Source: Aldrovandia affinis
Taxonomy: Eukaryota; Chordata; Actinopteri; Notacanthiformes; Halosauridae
Assembly (NCBI GenBank): GCA_029706075.1
Contig: JAINUG010000138.1
Coordinates: 2,232,001 to 2,296,000 of the forward strand
Direction of reading: 5' to 3'
DNA length: 64,000 bases
Part shown: one piece after another, positions 1-12,894 of the stretch
Layout of the letters: every line of letters begins with the position of its first letter
How positions within the stretch are numbered: the stretch's first letter is position 1
Translations under genes and position numbers: made by a program
The notes under the pieces: generated by a model
Databases searched by the model: none
The model's input: the letters and a program-made list of their open reading frames with translations, nothing else
Told to the model about the DNA's origin: nothing

Positions 1-3000
1 GCTGGGAGTATTCACAGTGATTACTCTGGCTGTGGCACACCTACATTTGACATTTTATACTAGTGCCTACAGGTTCCGCAATTCAATAAAACCAGCCTGA
101 AAGACCAACGATTACACTGACATCATGCCGTTTTACTCCTGTCTTTATACTCCTGCCTATATATGTCTCTCTGACATTACATCATACAGCAGGAAGTATA
201 TACAGCAGATACAATTTGTTCATCCATGCTGAAAAAAACATCCTTTACTGTTTCTAATTTGGTATAGAATGGTTAATGGATGATGACGAATAATGCGGTC
301 TGGCTAAAGTTCAACCACTTTCAACTTTTGTACAATGAAAAAATACTGACAAAGCTGCATAAAAATAATGGATAGTCCTCCGTCAACATATGAGTCCCAT
401 TTAAAATGCATTAGCTACATCAATTTTTGACAGATTGTATGGCCTTTGGTACCACCCACCATCTAAAATATATCATGCAAGCATAATCTTTCTTTCCAAT
501 CCTCTTCCAAAAAGCTCAGATGAGAAGCACCCCCTGAGATAAAATTGGTCTCAGGATGTCCCATTACAGCATGCTCAAGGGGAGTTAAGTCTTCACATAA
601 ATCCCTGCTGCACAGATCCTTGTCTGGACTCCAGTACTCTGTGTCAGAAAAGTTAGCCGCTTTGCTGCAAGCCTACAGCTAGCTGCGAGGTGCATGATTT
701 ACGGATGGTATCACACGTTGGTTAATCTTTTGAACAAGTCTCAATCAGAAATGTAACCCTCCTATATCTAAAATATTTTTTAAAGGGAAACTAATTTCAG
801 ACTAAATAGATATAATTTATTTTAAAAATCAAGACACGTCAAAGCCAGATGTAGTCAGGGACAGTTTTTGTCAACAATGTTTTTGTATTTTTTATAAGTT
901 CATGACCCCAATTTAGTAAAAGCCAGTACAAAAAATCTCATATTGTTGTAACTGGCTAATGGGGGAACTGTCAAGATGAGAAAATATGATCAGGAAATAT
1001 TTTTTTTACCCATAGAAAGTGCATTGAAATATATAACGGCCTTACAGCATCAAGCTAAGTAATCAGAAGTAATGCCATTCTCCCAACCTCTGAGCTTATT
1101 AAGATATCAGTGTGCACTGATTTTAAATTCCCTTTTGACAATGTGTCAAACAGTTTACGTTTACCACTCTTCGTATTACCAGAGCCTGTCGCAGTGTGAC
1201 ATGAGTACATGTGGGAGCTGATGCTGGTGCTGATGACTGGTGATTGCTGACGATGCCCACCTGATTATAATGAGCCACCTGTATGCCTGAATGCCAGCCT
1301 TTAAAAAAAAAGGCCATCTCACATTTGCTCACCATCTACCGTTCCAGTTTTAGAACTGTTTAATTTTACCCTTGGGTTTTTGTTTTATTTTTGTATTGTT
1401 TTGTTTATGTAAGCAATGTTTATGTACGACACATTTTCTTTTTGGCTTAGGTCAGTGTAGGGACATTATTGTGGAAGATTCACCTATTTTTCTCTTGCCC
1501 CAGGAGAGATAGATAGATACCAGCTAGAAGGAGTAGTGTAGTCTTATGAAGGCCCCCACCCTGGCATGCCCATTGTCTTGCCCACGTTAGTGATATCCTG
1601 CAACCTACATTGTCTTGAGGTAATGTTTGTTTGTTATTTTTTTTTTTTTGTGTTCTGAAATAAATCATGACTGCTTGGTTGTTTTTATTACTGCTTTATG
1701 GTGCATTGTGACTTTGATGTCTTGGCTGTGGTTGTCCCCTGGTTAATATACCGCGGGTGAATTTCGGGCCATTAACACCAGTCAGAATATCCCTTCTGCT
1801 CAAGGTCGCTTGGTCAAGCAAATTCTACAGTAAGTTTGTGTTGTATGAAAAAAGAAAGTACATTTTGCATAGCGCCAAGTTAGTAAATATTTATTTAGGA
1901 TCAGTGTAATGTTTGTGCATAGTAATGCTATTACAAATAATAACGGCACATGGAATAGCTCCATACAGTATTCAAATGAGTGTCAATACATGTAGCGCTA
2001 ACAGGGAAAAGACAAAGAATAGAAATACAATAAGTTTCCGTAGTTAATAGGCAAAGTCTCTGGTCCTTATGTGTTCATAATAATAATGTGGCGTTCTAGA
2101 TGGTGGAGTGTGCTGTTTTCAAACACAGACTATGAAACTCTAACTCTATAATTATTTTATGCACACTTGGACATTTTGGGATGTTGCATAATATATATTT
2201 TTTAACTAATGAGAGATTATTAGATGACTAGATGAAGAAACACAGGGAGTTAAGTTAAATTAAGTTATTTTAATGAATGTAGGGAAATATTGCTAGCATT
2301 CCTTTGAATGATGCTTGTTTAGTTTCTGTGAAATATTAGCAGTTATCGAGATTGATTTTTAACCTGGAAGTTGCCAGATCCCCTGGTGTTGAACTGCCAT
2401 TTTACACTTGAGCAAGGGAACCAACCAATTGGCTGAAATATAAGATATGTACACATTACACACATAAACACACAAATGTACACACATACAAATTCACACA
2501 TGCATACACACACATGCACACACACACACACACGCCTCTTCTGGAAACATTTAACTTCCTGCCTGCCTACCACACATTGGGGATTAAGTTAGTGTGGCTG
2601 CAATGGACTTTTGAGTTGCCATATTGCACTTTATGACTCTACTCCAGAACAACCGAATTCAGCCAAAGTCTCTGGTGCACAGTGAACTTGTTGTTTTATG
2701 ATTAGATTTAGCACTATTGCCGCAGGATCCAGTTACAAACAACTCTAATTACTGCCATGAGTCTCTCGGCTTTATTGGGAAATGTATCCTACCACAAGGG
2801 GCTGGTATTACTGGAGACACCCGAGGCTTCCCAATGCCTAGTTCCCAATTCAAATCATACAGAGTTGAAGCAACAAAGGAAAGCAAATAGATTATCTCCA
2901 GTTCAAATGAGCAAACATTCAATCATTATTGATGGCAAATGAGAAAGCTTAGTCCCCTCGCTTGTGTGTTTGCTCTCAGAAATTGACTCCACCAATGGGG

Positions 3001-3689
3001 AAATTGACCTGACACAGAACATAAACTAAAGATCACATTTTCAAAGATGGTTGTGTTTTCATCACCAGCGTTTTACCTTTTATTACGTTTTCAGAAACTG
3101 TGTTTTACTGCACGCCTGTGATTGCATGTGTTTAATGGAAGACATTTTTAACACCAAGATCTTTGGATTGTTATCAAATATGCATGTAAAAGATGTAGCC
3201 CTAAAGTAAATTTTTACATATATAATAAACAAATGACAATGAATTGTCAACCATAAAGGGATATTAAACTCAACATTAACTTTGGACATTTAACTCAAAA
3301 TGGCTCTTGATAGGAATAAACTATATAAAATAGATGCTTCTAGTACTTGCAGGATTGGCATTACCACATTGTAAATCTGTTAAGCTGCTTTTCTTTCTGC
3401 TTTTTTTCTTTCTTGCCTTGAGTTATCATTGTGCCACCTACACCATATGCATGCTGAAGTGTGTGCACTCCTCCGATACACTCTCCCACAAGTCAGTTTT
3501 TTACAAACTACTATAAGAGGGCTAGTCACAATCAGGATAGCTGTATTTTTCATTAACAACATATGGTAGTCTGAGGGTGTCTAGTGTCGGGTGGAACTAA
3601 TGTTTACTCTTTTTGTTAGTGGAAACAAGAGTAAACAACTTAAACCCGTCCTTGGCAGGATAAAGCCCATTGCATCCTGACACTTATAG
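1..3689. other. Spacer without recognised gene
   Basis: AT-rich spacer. I find no coding region with a recognisable family; all open frames are short and low-complexity. A CA-rich microsatellite lies inside it and is listed separately. Confidence 0.6.
2459..2534. repeat. CA-rich microsatellite
   Basis: Imperfect run of ACACAT/ACAC units ending in about eight uninterrupted CA units. The short frame read through it on the minus strand (VCVCV-type peptide) is a by-product of the repeat. Confidence 0.85.
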
Positions 3690-4617
3690 TGTTATGTTCT
3701 GTATTTATGTGTTCTGCTTGTTTTTGTATTTTATTATTTTCTCCGTGTTCGTTTATTTTTCACGTTAGTTCCCCCCTCTGTCTGTGTTCCTTGTTATCCG
3801 AGAATCCACTCCCTGTCTTGGTCGTTGCACTATTCAGGTGATTTCGGCTATACGGATTTCTGCCTTATTTCGTATCTCGTTTACTTCTTTCTTTCTTTCT
3901 TTTTATCTGTACATATTCGTTACGTGTATATAGTACTAACCAACTAATCTACTAACGTTAGGGATTTTGGGTGCGTTACTAACATTTACTAATTACTGAT
4001 TATCTTGTGTTTCTATCAGCAGCTGTCATTCTCCCTCTCGTTTTCCAATCCCTGTTGCTTTCTGTCTTCTCGCATTCTCTGCACGTGTTTCCACCTACGC
4101 GCTCCTCCCCTCCGAGCTGTGCACGTGTCCACCTGTTTTTCCCAGGTCGTTTGTTTATGTGTCTATGTGCTGTCCAGTCCGTGTCTTTTGTCTCCCCTTG
4201 TTATTGTATTAGTGGTCCTGATTGTTCTCACCTGTGTTCTCGCCCCTTTCCCCTCCCAATCACACCTGATTCCTCTTGTGTTATCTTCCCCGTTTGTATT
4301 TTAGCCCCTAGTTTGCACTCTGACTTTGTCAGAACGTTGATCAAGTTTCCCAGTGCCGATTGTCAGTAAGCCTGTGTTATTTTGAGATTTCCGAGACACC
4401 CTTTGTTTGACTTTGAGTTTTGCCCGCTGATTCTGATTTGTTTGCCCTTCTGCCTGTTTGGTTTTTGATCTTTTCACTGCCCCTCAACTACTCTTTTGGA
4501 TTTTGTTTTTGTACTTTCTCGGATTCTGATTACTGTCTTTGAACTTGGACTGATTAAATAATGTTCTCTTTCTGCAATATCCTGGTCTGCGTTTGGGTCC
4601 TTGTCCAGATCGTCACA
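3690..4617 (+). mobile_element. Solo LTR (Gypsy-type), fossil
   Basis: A 928-bp unit that starts TGTTATG and ends GTCACA, flanked by TATAG (3,685-3,689) and TACAG (4,618-4,622), a five-base duplication with one mismatch. It is T- and C-rich on the plus strand, as is common for fish LTRs, and shares its layout (TTACTAAT-type stretches in the middle, GTTTGGGTCC near the end) with the LTR at 45,981-47,004, which lies in the opposite orientation. No internal gag or pol adjoins it, so it looks like the product of LTR-LTR recombination. The two overlapping 99- and 120-codon frames near 4,005-4,369 are not convincing genes. Confidence 0.7.
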
Positions 4618-6304
4618 TACAGTCATAGTCATAGTAGCTAATGACAAAGCTGAAGCTCGTACCTGGGATGGGAAGTTTATGTCCCTGCCTCCAAGAAATG
4701 TAACCTATCAATGTATGTCCAGGGTGGTTGTGCTTTGGGGGCAGATTCAAATATCCTCCCTCATCCTCTGATTGGCAAGCTGGATGCCTACATTGCAATG
4801 CCAGACAAAAAATATTGCAGTGTTCTATTTTTTCCACTTTCCACAACAAAATGGTCATGTTGTGAGTTGAATTTGAGAGGCCAGTGGAATTGTTTCTCAT
4901 TTCCCTGGAGCTCAGTGGTAATCCTCGTACTGATGTACAGAAGTGCTGTTGGGCTTTCCACAAGACTGTGAGCATACCCGGAAACCCCAGCCTGCATTGG
5001 TGGCGAGTACTTATACTGACAGAGGCACTTGGGAGCCCTGTGCTTTTACTCTTTTTTTTCCCTGCTTGAGATCTTTAATGCAATCCTCTTAATATGGTCA
5101 GCGTGAATATTTGTTTGCTTATTTATTTATTTAGAAACACTGTAGTCCAATTGGACAATTCCTCCTGGGTTCATCATGTGTAGGCACAACACAACATAAC
5201 ACACATAAACACAAAAAGATATAAGCTGCACCTTACGTGCAGTAAACTATGAAACACAATAACTATAAAAAGTAGAATGTTTTCTACTCTACAAGAAGAT
5301 ATTCAGTATAAAAATACATAGTTGCTTTTTTCTTGAGTTAATCCTACCTTGACTACATTGGTATGACCTATAGTTTTTATTATTTCTACAGGTCATATTT
5401 ACAAAGTTTGGATAAGGGTAAGGATTAAAGAGAATATCTTGAAGGCGAAAGAGGAGAGTGTAAATACAGTACAGAAAAATATGGCGGCTTGATCAATCAG
5501 CATGTCTCCAAAAACAAAGCTGCGTGATCAAGCCTTTGTCCTCCTCAGGACTTTTTTCTTTAATTTACAGCTGAATAATCAGCATTGTACACATGACATA
5601 TGAAATAACATCTCCGATAACAAAGCTGGAAACTGTAGGAAGTTCAAGAGTTGGTACTTCCGTATGCGAGTCTTCTGCAAAATAGAGTTTGGAGCTTTTC
5701 CATTTTATTTCCATTTTCCATTTTCACAGTATTGTGCTAACTGGTGTGAATAATCTCAGAGCTGATGTTGCAGAGCTACTTAAATTAATTTTTATCAGCA
5801 TTAATTATGCAATACAGTGAGCAGTCAAAATAGTTATTATATTAATAAATATAAATCCCTAGTGTGGAATGCTGATAGTATTTTAGGAAAATTTCATTTT
5901 TTATATCATACACTTGCCTTTATATATAAGGACAAATATGTATTAAATCCTGGCCATAGTCATTTACGTATATAGTACAGCAGAACCCCTTGTACAGTAG
6001 AGATACAAATGCAACCGCAATATTCACAACTTTAAAAGTCAAGTGAAAATAAACCAATTGTATTCATTTGAATCCTTTATTGATCAGAATCGTATAATTA
6101 CATTCCTGTAGCTTTATTTCTTAAATATGCTACTCATATTTCATAGCTATAAAGCTTACTGTAGAATAACCAATAAAAAACAATGGTAATTGAGGTCTCA
6201 TCGAGAACATTCAGAATTGTATTCTATAACGGCTTTCCAAATGATGCATCTTCTTTTCAGTGACCCAATTACCTTTAGTTTATTTAGTTTATTGCTAAAT
6301 ATGC
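4618..6304. other. Spacer without recognised gene
   Basis: AT-rich DNA with no recognised gene. The overlapping frames near 4,613-5,069 have no family features. Confidence 0.55.
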
Positions 6305-7241
6305 TGTGACGGCTGCACCAAATCGCCGCACATAAAAGTGTCAGTAAAATCCCATCTCACTTCCTTCCCCCTACCTCACCTCTCTTTTCCTTTGTTTGCA
6401 TTTGGTTAGTTTGTGGTACGTTTACATTCACAATACATATATACAAACCACATAATGACACAACACATAGGTTTCATTTTAACAACATGCTCAAACTTTA
6501 CAAACCACATAACAACACGACACATGGGTTTAGTTTCAACATGCTCAAACTTTATTGACAACATGAGAGGTTTTCAGCAACATGCTCAAACTGCATTAAC
6601 TGCATTATTGACATTACCTGTTTTCTAATCAGAGTGCACGCTTTTTAGTTCAAACATGTATGTATCATTTTGCATTTATATAACCTGAACTCTCTTCTAC
6701 TTACTTGCATGTCCACCGACATCCAAACTGCCAAGAAGCATTTGTAGCATTTGGACTATACTTTTATACTGGAAGGGGGAGTGTCTGACCAGACCAAGTG
6801 CTCTGGAATAGGGGGGGAGTTGTCATTTTGCTTTAGTTGTGTACATGTCTTTATTTGATAGTTGAAACCTTGATTGTTTATTGGTTTGAATGCAATTGTC
6901 TTTATATGATATAAGTTAATTACTTATGTTACATTTATTTTAATATAGTAACCTTTTTGTTTAATTGATTTGATTTGTCCCCCTTTTGGTGAAAATGTAC
7001 CTGGCCAGGTCTATATATACTCTGCAGTTTGCCATTTGGTGGAGGCTCGTGTTCTGTTCAGTGGGATTTTGTGTTTAGTTATTTGTATTATATTTTGGGC
7101 CCATAACAGTTATGTTTTTCATTCTATTTTTGTCATTCACAATTGGTTTTGTTAACACCCTTTTGCCTTTTTTGGGTAAATAAAACCCTTAATTTTACAC
7201 TTTATTCTGTGTCCTCATGCCTGCTTGCTCGGTCCATTACA
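6305..7241 (+). mobile_element. Solo LTR with perfect TATGC duplication, fossil
   Basis: A 937-bp unit beginning TGTGACGG and ending CCATTACA. The five bases TATGC are present immediately before (6,300-6,304) and after it (7,242-7,246), the signature of retroviral-type integration. An AATAAA signal lies at about 7,179, and the segment after it ends in the CA terminus as expected for R/U5. No internal genes adjoin, hence a solo LTR. An internal tandem repeat of about 55 bp is listed separately. Confidence 0.8.
6443..6553. repeat. ~57-bp tandem repeat inside the LTR
   Basis: Two units starting ACAAACCACATAA (6,443 and 6,500), each ending AACATGCTCAAACTTT, followed by a degenerate third piece to about 6,590 that repeats CAACATGCTCAAACT. 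This suggests a U3 enhancer-type repeat, by analogy only. Confidence 0.7.
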
Positions 7242-7255
7242 TATGCCAACTACAT

Positions 7256-7298
7256 TAATTATGAATTAACGTTAAGGACAATTGTTGATTGAATCCAG
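7256..7298 (-). repeat. CTGGATTCAATCAA-family MITE fragment
   Basis: On the minus strand this reads CTGGATTCAATCAACAATTG followed by TCCTTAACG. It matches the ends of the units near 59,167, 62,405 and 63,400, where the same words recur. Confidence 0.55.
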
Positions 7299-8042
7299 AA
7301 CTGCAGATCTATACCACACTTTCAGATTGTTGGTATTGGACAGACCAGATTTGGGCATTTTGCTCCCAGTGAAATTCTTAAGACAAGGCAAGCCTATTAG
7401 GAAAGGTTGGGAGTTGTTACTGTCAGTGGAGAATGCCGTGTTACAAAAGCAATTGACCTTAAAAGGGTAGGTGTAGCCCAATGCAAGCAGCTTCTGGCAC
7501 ACCACACTGCGTGCTGCATTGGCAATAAATGAAGTCAAAGGAATGACGGGAATTTCATCGGATTCATTTGGCCAGTAAGAACACTCCAGAAAATGATGAC
7601 TGTGCTCCAAATCCCTCTCTCTTTAATCAAATTTGACTAATTAGTTTCCACTCAGTGACAATGAGACTGGAGCTTCATATAAGAGCCAGATCTTAAAACA
7701 CCCTTGATTGCAATTTGTTTAATCATTGGACTAAAGGCATATTTTAAAGCTAGCCTCCTTTCCAAATCTAGCTTTCTTTTCTTTGCCTCACAAGAAACCC
7801 CATCTTTTCACCGTTCACCTTGGCATCTGTCACATTTTCTGTGACATTTACCTCTGAATAATATGTTTGACTCATGGCTGTTTTGCAATGATGTGCTCTA
7901 AACTTAATTAAATGATTAGGGTGCAAAGCTTTCTCCCTATTGTTGGGTTGATTACAAGAGCATGCTTAAAGATGGAAAAAGTTACATTACAGCAACACTT
8001 CAGTCTGGCTTCCTTGACTGTACTCATACAGAGAGACATTAG

Positions 8043-8110
8043 TCTGGATTCAATCCAAATCTGTCCTTAACTTTTACTTATAAACAAGTGAATGTGACAT
8101 TCATGCTCAC
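8043..8110 (+). repeat. CTGGATTCAATC-family MITE fragment
   Basis: Reads CTGGATTCAATCCAAATCTG then TCCTTAACTTTTACTTATAA, matching the family copies at about 58,908, 59,167 and 63,400. Confidence 0.5.
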
Positions 8111-9779
8111 CAAGCTCTGAAGGAAAATAATAACAATTACATTTATTTGCGAGTTAAAGTTAAGGAAAAAAATGAATTGATTTATTTTTCTCAAATCAAC
8201 TTTTGGATTCCAAGCACAGGAGTTTTATAGTATGTGGATGCAAATTAAGCCTATCAGCCCTTCAAAGGGGATAATTCTAGCAACACCAAAACAACTTAAC
8301 AGATAAAACAAACCAACAATAATAGAAATAGGTAATTTGATAATTAATCTCTATTCAATGAAACACATTAAGCAATAATCAAATTTTAACGTGTAATAAT
8401 CTAAAGTACACAGGATATGAATCCAATAGGCCTCCCTGCACAAGATAATTGTTTGTGTGTCACTCCCACAAGACACTTTGAGTCTGCTCCTCAAAATTCT
8501 CAATAATATATGCGCCAGGGATGAGAACAGGTTGAAGTAAACAATACTGGGACTGTGGCAATTTTTTTTGCACATGATTAAAAAGCATGTCCTATTTGGC
8601 AGTTGAAGTAGCAAGCTGTAAGACACTTTCTTCCCATGTCTATTTTGATATGAAAACACAAATGACTACTTTATGTTTTTGTTATATTTCAAAGAGATTC
8701 ATTTACATAAATTACCAAGGACTGTGCTCGGCCAACAGTGGTTGCCCTGCATTGATTTACACAAGGAACGTGGTGTTGCTGAGCACAAATTTGGATTGAC
8801 TCCTGGTCCTTTGATTGACAACTGGGACGCTAGCTAGCTAGCAGTCTATCCACATAGAAACAGCTAACATTAGCTAACATTACAGACAACGGACAAACTA
8901 GCTTTGTCAGTTGTCGAAGCCATTGAGAATAGATAGATATTGCAACTAGCTAGCATCCAACATGTCACAGTGTATGTGTCCACAGAGGTATCCAGATAAC
9001 CAGCTAATATGTTTACTAAGCCAGTTATTGGCACTCTAGCTAACTAGCTAGCGCCTATCTTTCTGCCACCACGATGAGCAGTCATTATTTCACCCACAAC
9101 ACAAAATACTATTCTGAATAATGAGTATAAACTATCCATCTAGCTACCAGTGTCCTCTGAACCATTTTATTCAGGTCACTGTCATCACTGATGATGTCAC
9201 TGTCACTATCATTGCATGTATTCATAACAATTAATAGATTTTAAAATGGTCTCATTGTGTTTTTTTGACATTGTTTCTTTTTATGTCTCATAAATCCAAT
9301 AGTAGACATTCAATTGATAAACATTCTTAACCCTTTCAGGTATTACCTTTAGTATTGTGAGCTTTGGCTTGTTTATCAGCATAGAATTAAATAAATCATT
9401 CATCAAAACAAAAAAATGGTTCCAAAAAACTTTACTTTAGGACAAGACCTAAAAATATGCAAATAGTTTGCTTATACTTCACCATACTCTCCAGCATTTG
9501 CTAATTTGTTTGTGCCTTATTAGTGCCTTTTTAATATTAATTGAATATAAATAAATAAATAAATATACATTCAATTGTAGGTAGTGAAATAAGTTTAACT
9601 TAGGCAAATGGACCTCTGCACTTACTTTGTTAAATTATTTAATTTGGTTGTTGTTCAAGACTTGGTGAACATATTGCAAATTGTGAAGCGACCACCCTTG
9701 GAAACTTGAATCAAATATTAGTGTGGAGAAGAATGCAAGGTATGAAATATCACTCAGAAGAAATATATCCCTAGGTAGG

Positions 9780-10816
9780 TGAAGATAGCATTGTACTTTC
9801 CTCCAAATCTGGAGACTATGTTGGGTTCACTGATTCTCACTATCCCCATTTTTCCCATGAAAGGAACTACTGATGGGGGCAAGTGCCCACCATTATCCTT
9901 TTATATTTTAAGCCATCTAGATTCAGATGAGACTTTTACCAATATAATCATTGGCTGTAATTGAGATATTGTGATAGTATCCCAGTAATACTATCTACAA
10001 TTTGGCAACCCAAGACCTCCTGACTCTTTTGGCAACTGAAGATTTTTCAACCTTACTGTAGGTTTGTTTTACCTTGCCATAGCAACCTTGAAATAAAACA
10101 GTCTAACTAGATAAATGTGGACTCAGGGAGGAAAACAGCCAATGTCTGGAAAGGAAATATAAACCTGGGGAGTATATTCAGCTTAATCGTCTCCACCTTT
10201 CCTGTTAGAGTAAGTGGTAAAATGGACCATCTTCTTAAATCCTCAGCCATTACATCAATTCATTTCTTATAATTCACTTTATACAAATCACAAAGAGAAA
10301 GGGGAATAATAACTCCCAACTGTCTTATTCCCTTGTCGGGCCACTTAAAATTTGTAAGGCTACTTTTCTGTTGAATGTATGAGCCTCTGACTTATTTACA
10401 TTGACTTTTGAATCCTGAATAAAGTCTTTATACAATTCATCATGTATGGTACAGAGTTACGAACATGATAAATATACAATAATACATTGTTGGCATACAA
10501 AGATATCTTCTGTTCGTCCCCATCATACCTCTATCCCTCTGATGTTTGGGCTAGCTATGATAATCTGAGCCAGAGATTCTACACTAATGAGGAGTGGTAA
10601 AACCAGACAACCCAGCCTCACTCCTCTCCGGATGTTATAAGATATTGAGAGCTTCCCATTTACTCTGAATTTAGCATGACGCATTGAATAAAGGATTTTG
10701 ACCCATCTTATAAAGGCAGAGCAAAATACAAAATTCTGGAACACTTGTATTAAGTAAGGCCATGGCACCAAATTAAGGCTTTCTGAGCATCCAGGGTAAA
10801 AGCAGCCTAGTCTCAT
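9780..10816 (-). pseudogene. L1-like LINE ORF2 fragment, dead
   Basis: Reverse-transcriptase part of an L1-group LINE (Swimmer/Tx1-like by eye) on the minus strand. The longest frame (10,523-10,816) reads FIRWVKILYS..., RRGVRLGC, LPLLISVESLAQ and SPNIRGI, the order expected in palm blocks 3-4. About 40 codons on, the catalytic box is visible as SLYANNVLLY, so both aspartates of the usual YADD are asparagine. Further 3' come WSILPLTLTGKVETIKLNI, LPRFIFPFQ and GGLGLPN, typical of the thumb and post-RT region, down to about 9,780. Stops and frame changes separate these blocks. The 5' half (endonuclease) and the 3' tail are missing. L1 membership is by motif recognition. Confidence 0.75.
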
Positions 10817-10845
10817 GAGATATATGTAGCTCTGACTACTTTTTT

Positions 10846-11741
10846 GCAGAACCAGAATTACGTGCTCACAGGTACACTTTGCCGCAGTTTCTAAACTAAA
10901 TGTCCATTGAGGGTGCTAAAGGGAAGCCTAGACTGTAACTAATGTGAAATAGATTGCAGCTAAGTTTATTATGTTTCTTTAAAAGAAACAACATTATCTT
11001 GGATCCCGAGTCAACTGTCACGTTTTTTTTTCAATGATAAACTGTACAGAGTCATTTGGAAGTGTTCATGATGCCTGCCTGCTCGTGACTGAGCTAAGCA
11101 ACTGATATTGCCACCCTCCCTAATGTGTCATCAGGTATATAGTTATAGTTCAGTTATTTCAGCATTTTCATTTAGCTTGCTAGCTTGATAAATAAACCAG
11201 ATTGTGCATTTCTCTTCAATGTCACTAGCTACCAAACTGAGATTGTCATGACCTTTTGGCTCAAGATACTGGAGACAATTACTGATTTATCTGTGTGGCT
11301 GGGGAAATCAGCCGATTTCGCCACCTTTTCTCACGTACCATCTGTTACATATAGCTTGCTACACAAACCAGATTGTGTGTTGCTCTTCATTGTCGCTAGC
11401 TACCAAGAGTTGTCATGGCCTTTTGGCATGAGGTACCGGAGACGATTACTCCATGTGGCTGGGGAAATCAGCTGATTTCGCCCCCTTCGCTCTTGTACCG
11501 TCTGGTACATACAGCTCACTAGCGCGCTATTCCAGTTCTTTCAGTTAGCTTGCTAGCTAGCTAAATAAAGCAAATGGTGGGTTGCTGTTGGTTGTTGCTC
11601 GCTGCCAAGCTCAAGTTGTCATGCCCTTTGTGCCGGGTAACGACATGACTGCTGATCTGTCTGCATCGTACCCGATGAACCAGCTGAGCTGGTGCATAAC
11701 CTTAGTGTTATGTAGCTAGCTAGTGAGTTAGCTAGCTAGCT
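10846..11741 (+). repeat. Dispersed repeat DR1, copy 1, with three internal subunits
   Basis: A 0.9-kb repeat, homologous in inverted orientation to 26,051-26,665. It begins AACCAGAATTACGTGCTCAC and ends in TAGCTAGCTAGTGAGTTAGC. Inside are two clear tandem units of about 165 bp (about 11,177-11,345 and 11,346-11,520, both with AACCAGATTGTG, TCATG.CCTTTTGGC and GTGGCTGGGGAAATCAGC) and a diverged third (about 11,550-11,700). Family unknown; a non-autonomous DNA transposon is possible but I cannot see clean terminal inverted repeats. The right end abuts the (CCAT)n tail of the next element. Confidence 0.7.
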
Positions 11742-12055
11742 ACCATCCATCCATCCATCCATCCATTATCTAAGCCGCTTATTCCTGGTCAGGGTCGCGG
11801 GGGCTGGAGCCTATCCCAGCATGCGTTCCGGGCGAGAAGCAGGAATACACCCTGGACAGGTCGCCAATCCATCACAGGGCACACACACCATTCACTCACA
11901 CACTCATACCTATGGGCAATTTAGACTCTCCAATTAGCCTAACGTGCATGTCTTTGGACTGTGGGAGGAAACCGGAGTACCCAGAGGAAACCCACGCGGA
12001 CACGGGGAGAACATGCAAAATCCCGGCCTGGATTCGAACCCGAGACCTTCTTGCT
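11742..12055 (-). mobile_element. 3' end of a LINE with (ATGG)n tail
   Basis: On the minus strand this is the common fish LINE 3' sequence: a GTTTCCTCCCACAGTCC-type block, CTGTGATGGATTGGCGACC, GGCTCCAGCCCCCGCGACCC, ending in an (ATGG)n tail at 11,743-11,766. It is a 5'-truncated non-LTR retrotransposon of the L2/CR1/RTE class; I cannot assign the clade. The tail lands in the TAGC-rich end of the DR1 repeat. Confidence 0.75.
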
Positions 12056-12710
12056 AAGAAATGAACTGATGCATGCCAGAGAGACCTTAACAACGAAAGT
12101 CAGGGAGATGGAAGAACTGACTAAAGCTAAGGATGAACTCAAAGAAACTCTCCACATGCAAGGTGAACGGAGTGACGCACCAACTGGAAAACACACAGTT
12201 CACGGTCTGTCACCATCTAGCAGAGCGGCGAAGCCAGGCTATGGGGCTGAGAAGGTCATGCACCCTGGGAGGTGACCTTCCACAGGACACTGACAATCGA
12301 CCACACCCACAGAGATTTTCGGCCCTGACCTCAGCAGTCAGGGCAACAGCGTGAGCCACCCAGGGCCTCAGAATACGACATCACCTCCAGGTTTCTAACG
12401 CTAGGCCTTGAGGATGATGTGTACCTCCGTCCAACCCCCCAATTGAGCGTGCCCAGGCTATATTACAAGCAAGCTCAAGCATGTGTGGCAACAGCTGCAG
12501 AGCAATAGCCCATGTCGATCAACACCTCAAAACAATGGACTAACACCCCCAGAGACACACGCTAAGCCCAGATAAATTTTTCCCCTTGGCAACCACTACA
12601 GATGCCACCTCCCCCTTCACCCCGTTACCATTACCAGCCTATATCACCAGCCTCCCCTGAACATTTTTTTGCCAAGGACATGATAGAAGATGATCACCCC
12701 CTTTAATCCA
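12056..12710 (+). pseudogene. gag-like region of the retroviral fossil
   Basis: Charged, proline-rich coding-like sequence directly upstream of the pol region. A segment near 12,070-12,160 reads as a helix-forming, Lys/Glu-rich stretch (MEELTKAKDELKETL). I see no CCHC knuckle. The assignment rests on position before pol and on composition, so it is tentative. Broken. Confidence 0.4.
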
Positions 12711-12744
12711 TACCAGGGAAGGTGTGATATTGACACTCACCTCA

Positions 12745-12890
12745 CAGAAGTCGGAAATAGGAAAGTCGCAATTCTAAGGTTTCTGTCAATGTTTTTGCCG
12801 CGTGTGTATGATAAAATCTTGCGACGTTACTAATAGTAATATACTTTTATTGCTGCTCGGATCATCGGCGATCCAGTCGACCTCAGGGGG
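12745..12890 (+). mobile_element. piggyBac-B right-end fragment (copy 1)
   Basis: Contains the family's 5'-terminal region (AAGTCGCAATTCTAAGGTTT, CTGTCAATGTTTTTGCCGCG, GATCATCGGCGATC hairpin) and ends GACCTCAGGGGG at a TTAA (12,891-12,894). The rest of the transposon is absent, so this is a one-ended remnant lying between the gag-like and pol parts of the retroviral fossil. Confidence 0.75.
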
Positions 12891-12894
12891 TTAA

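Larger units (their letters stand above)
7247..9779. other. Spacer with MITE-like fragments and TAGC-rich DNA
   Basis: No gene recognised. It holds two fragments of the CTGGATTCAATC repeat family (7,256-7,298 minus; 8,043-8,110 plus) and a GCTAGCTAGC-rich stretch at 8,828-9,052, which is typical low-complexity fish spacer. Confidence 0.5.

Noticed and set aside
4005-4369. Overlapping 99- and 120-codon frames
   Set aside because: They lie inside a solo LTR, are Pro/Ser/Cys-rich by composition and have no family motif.
11740-11770. (CCAT)n as an independent microsatellite
   Set aside because: It is the (ATGG)n tail of the adjoining minus-strand LINE 3' end.
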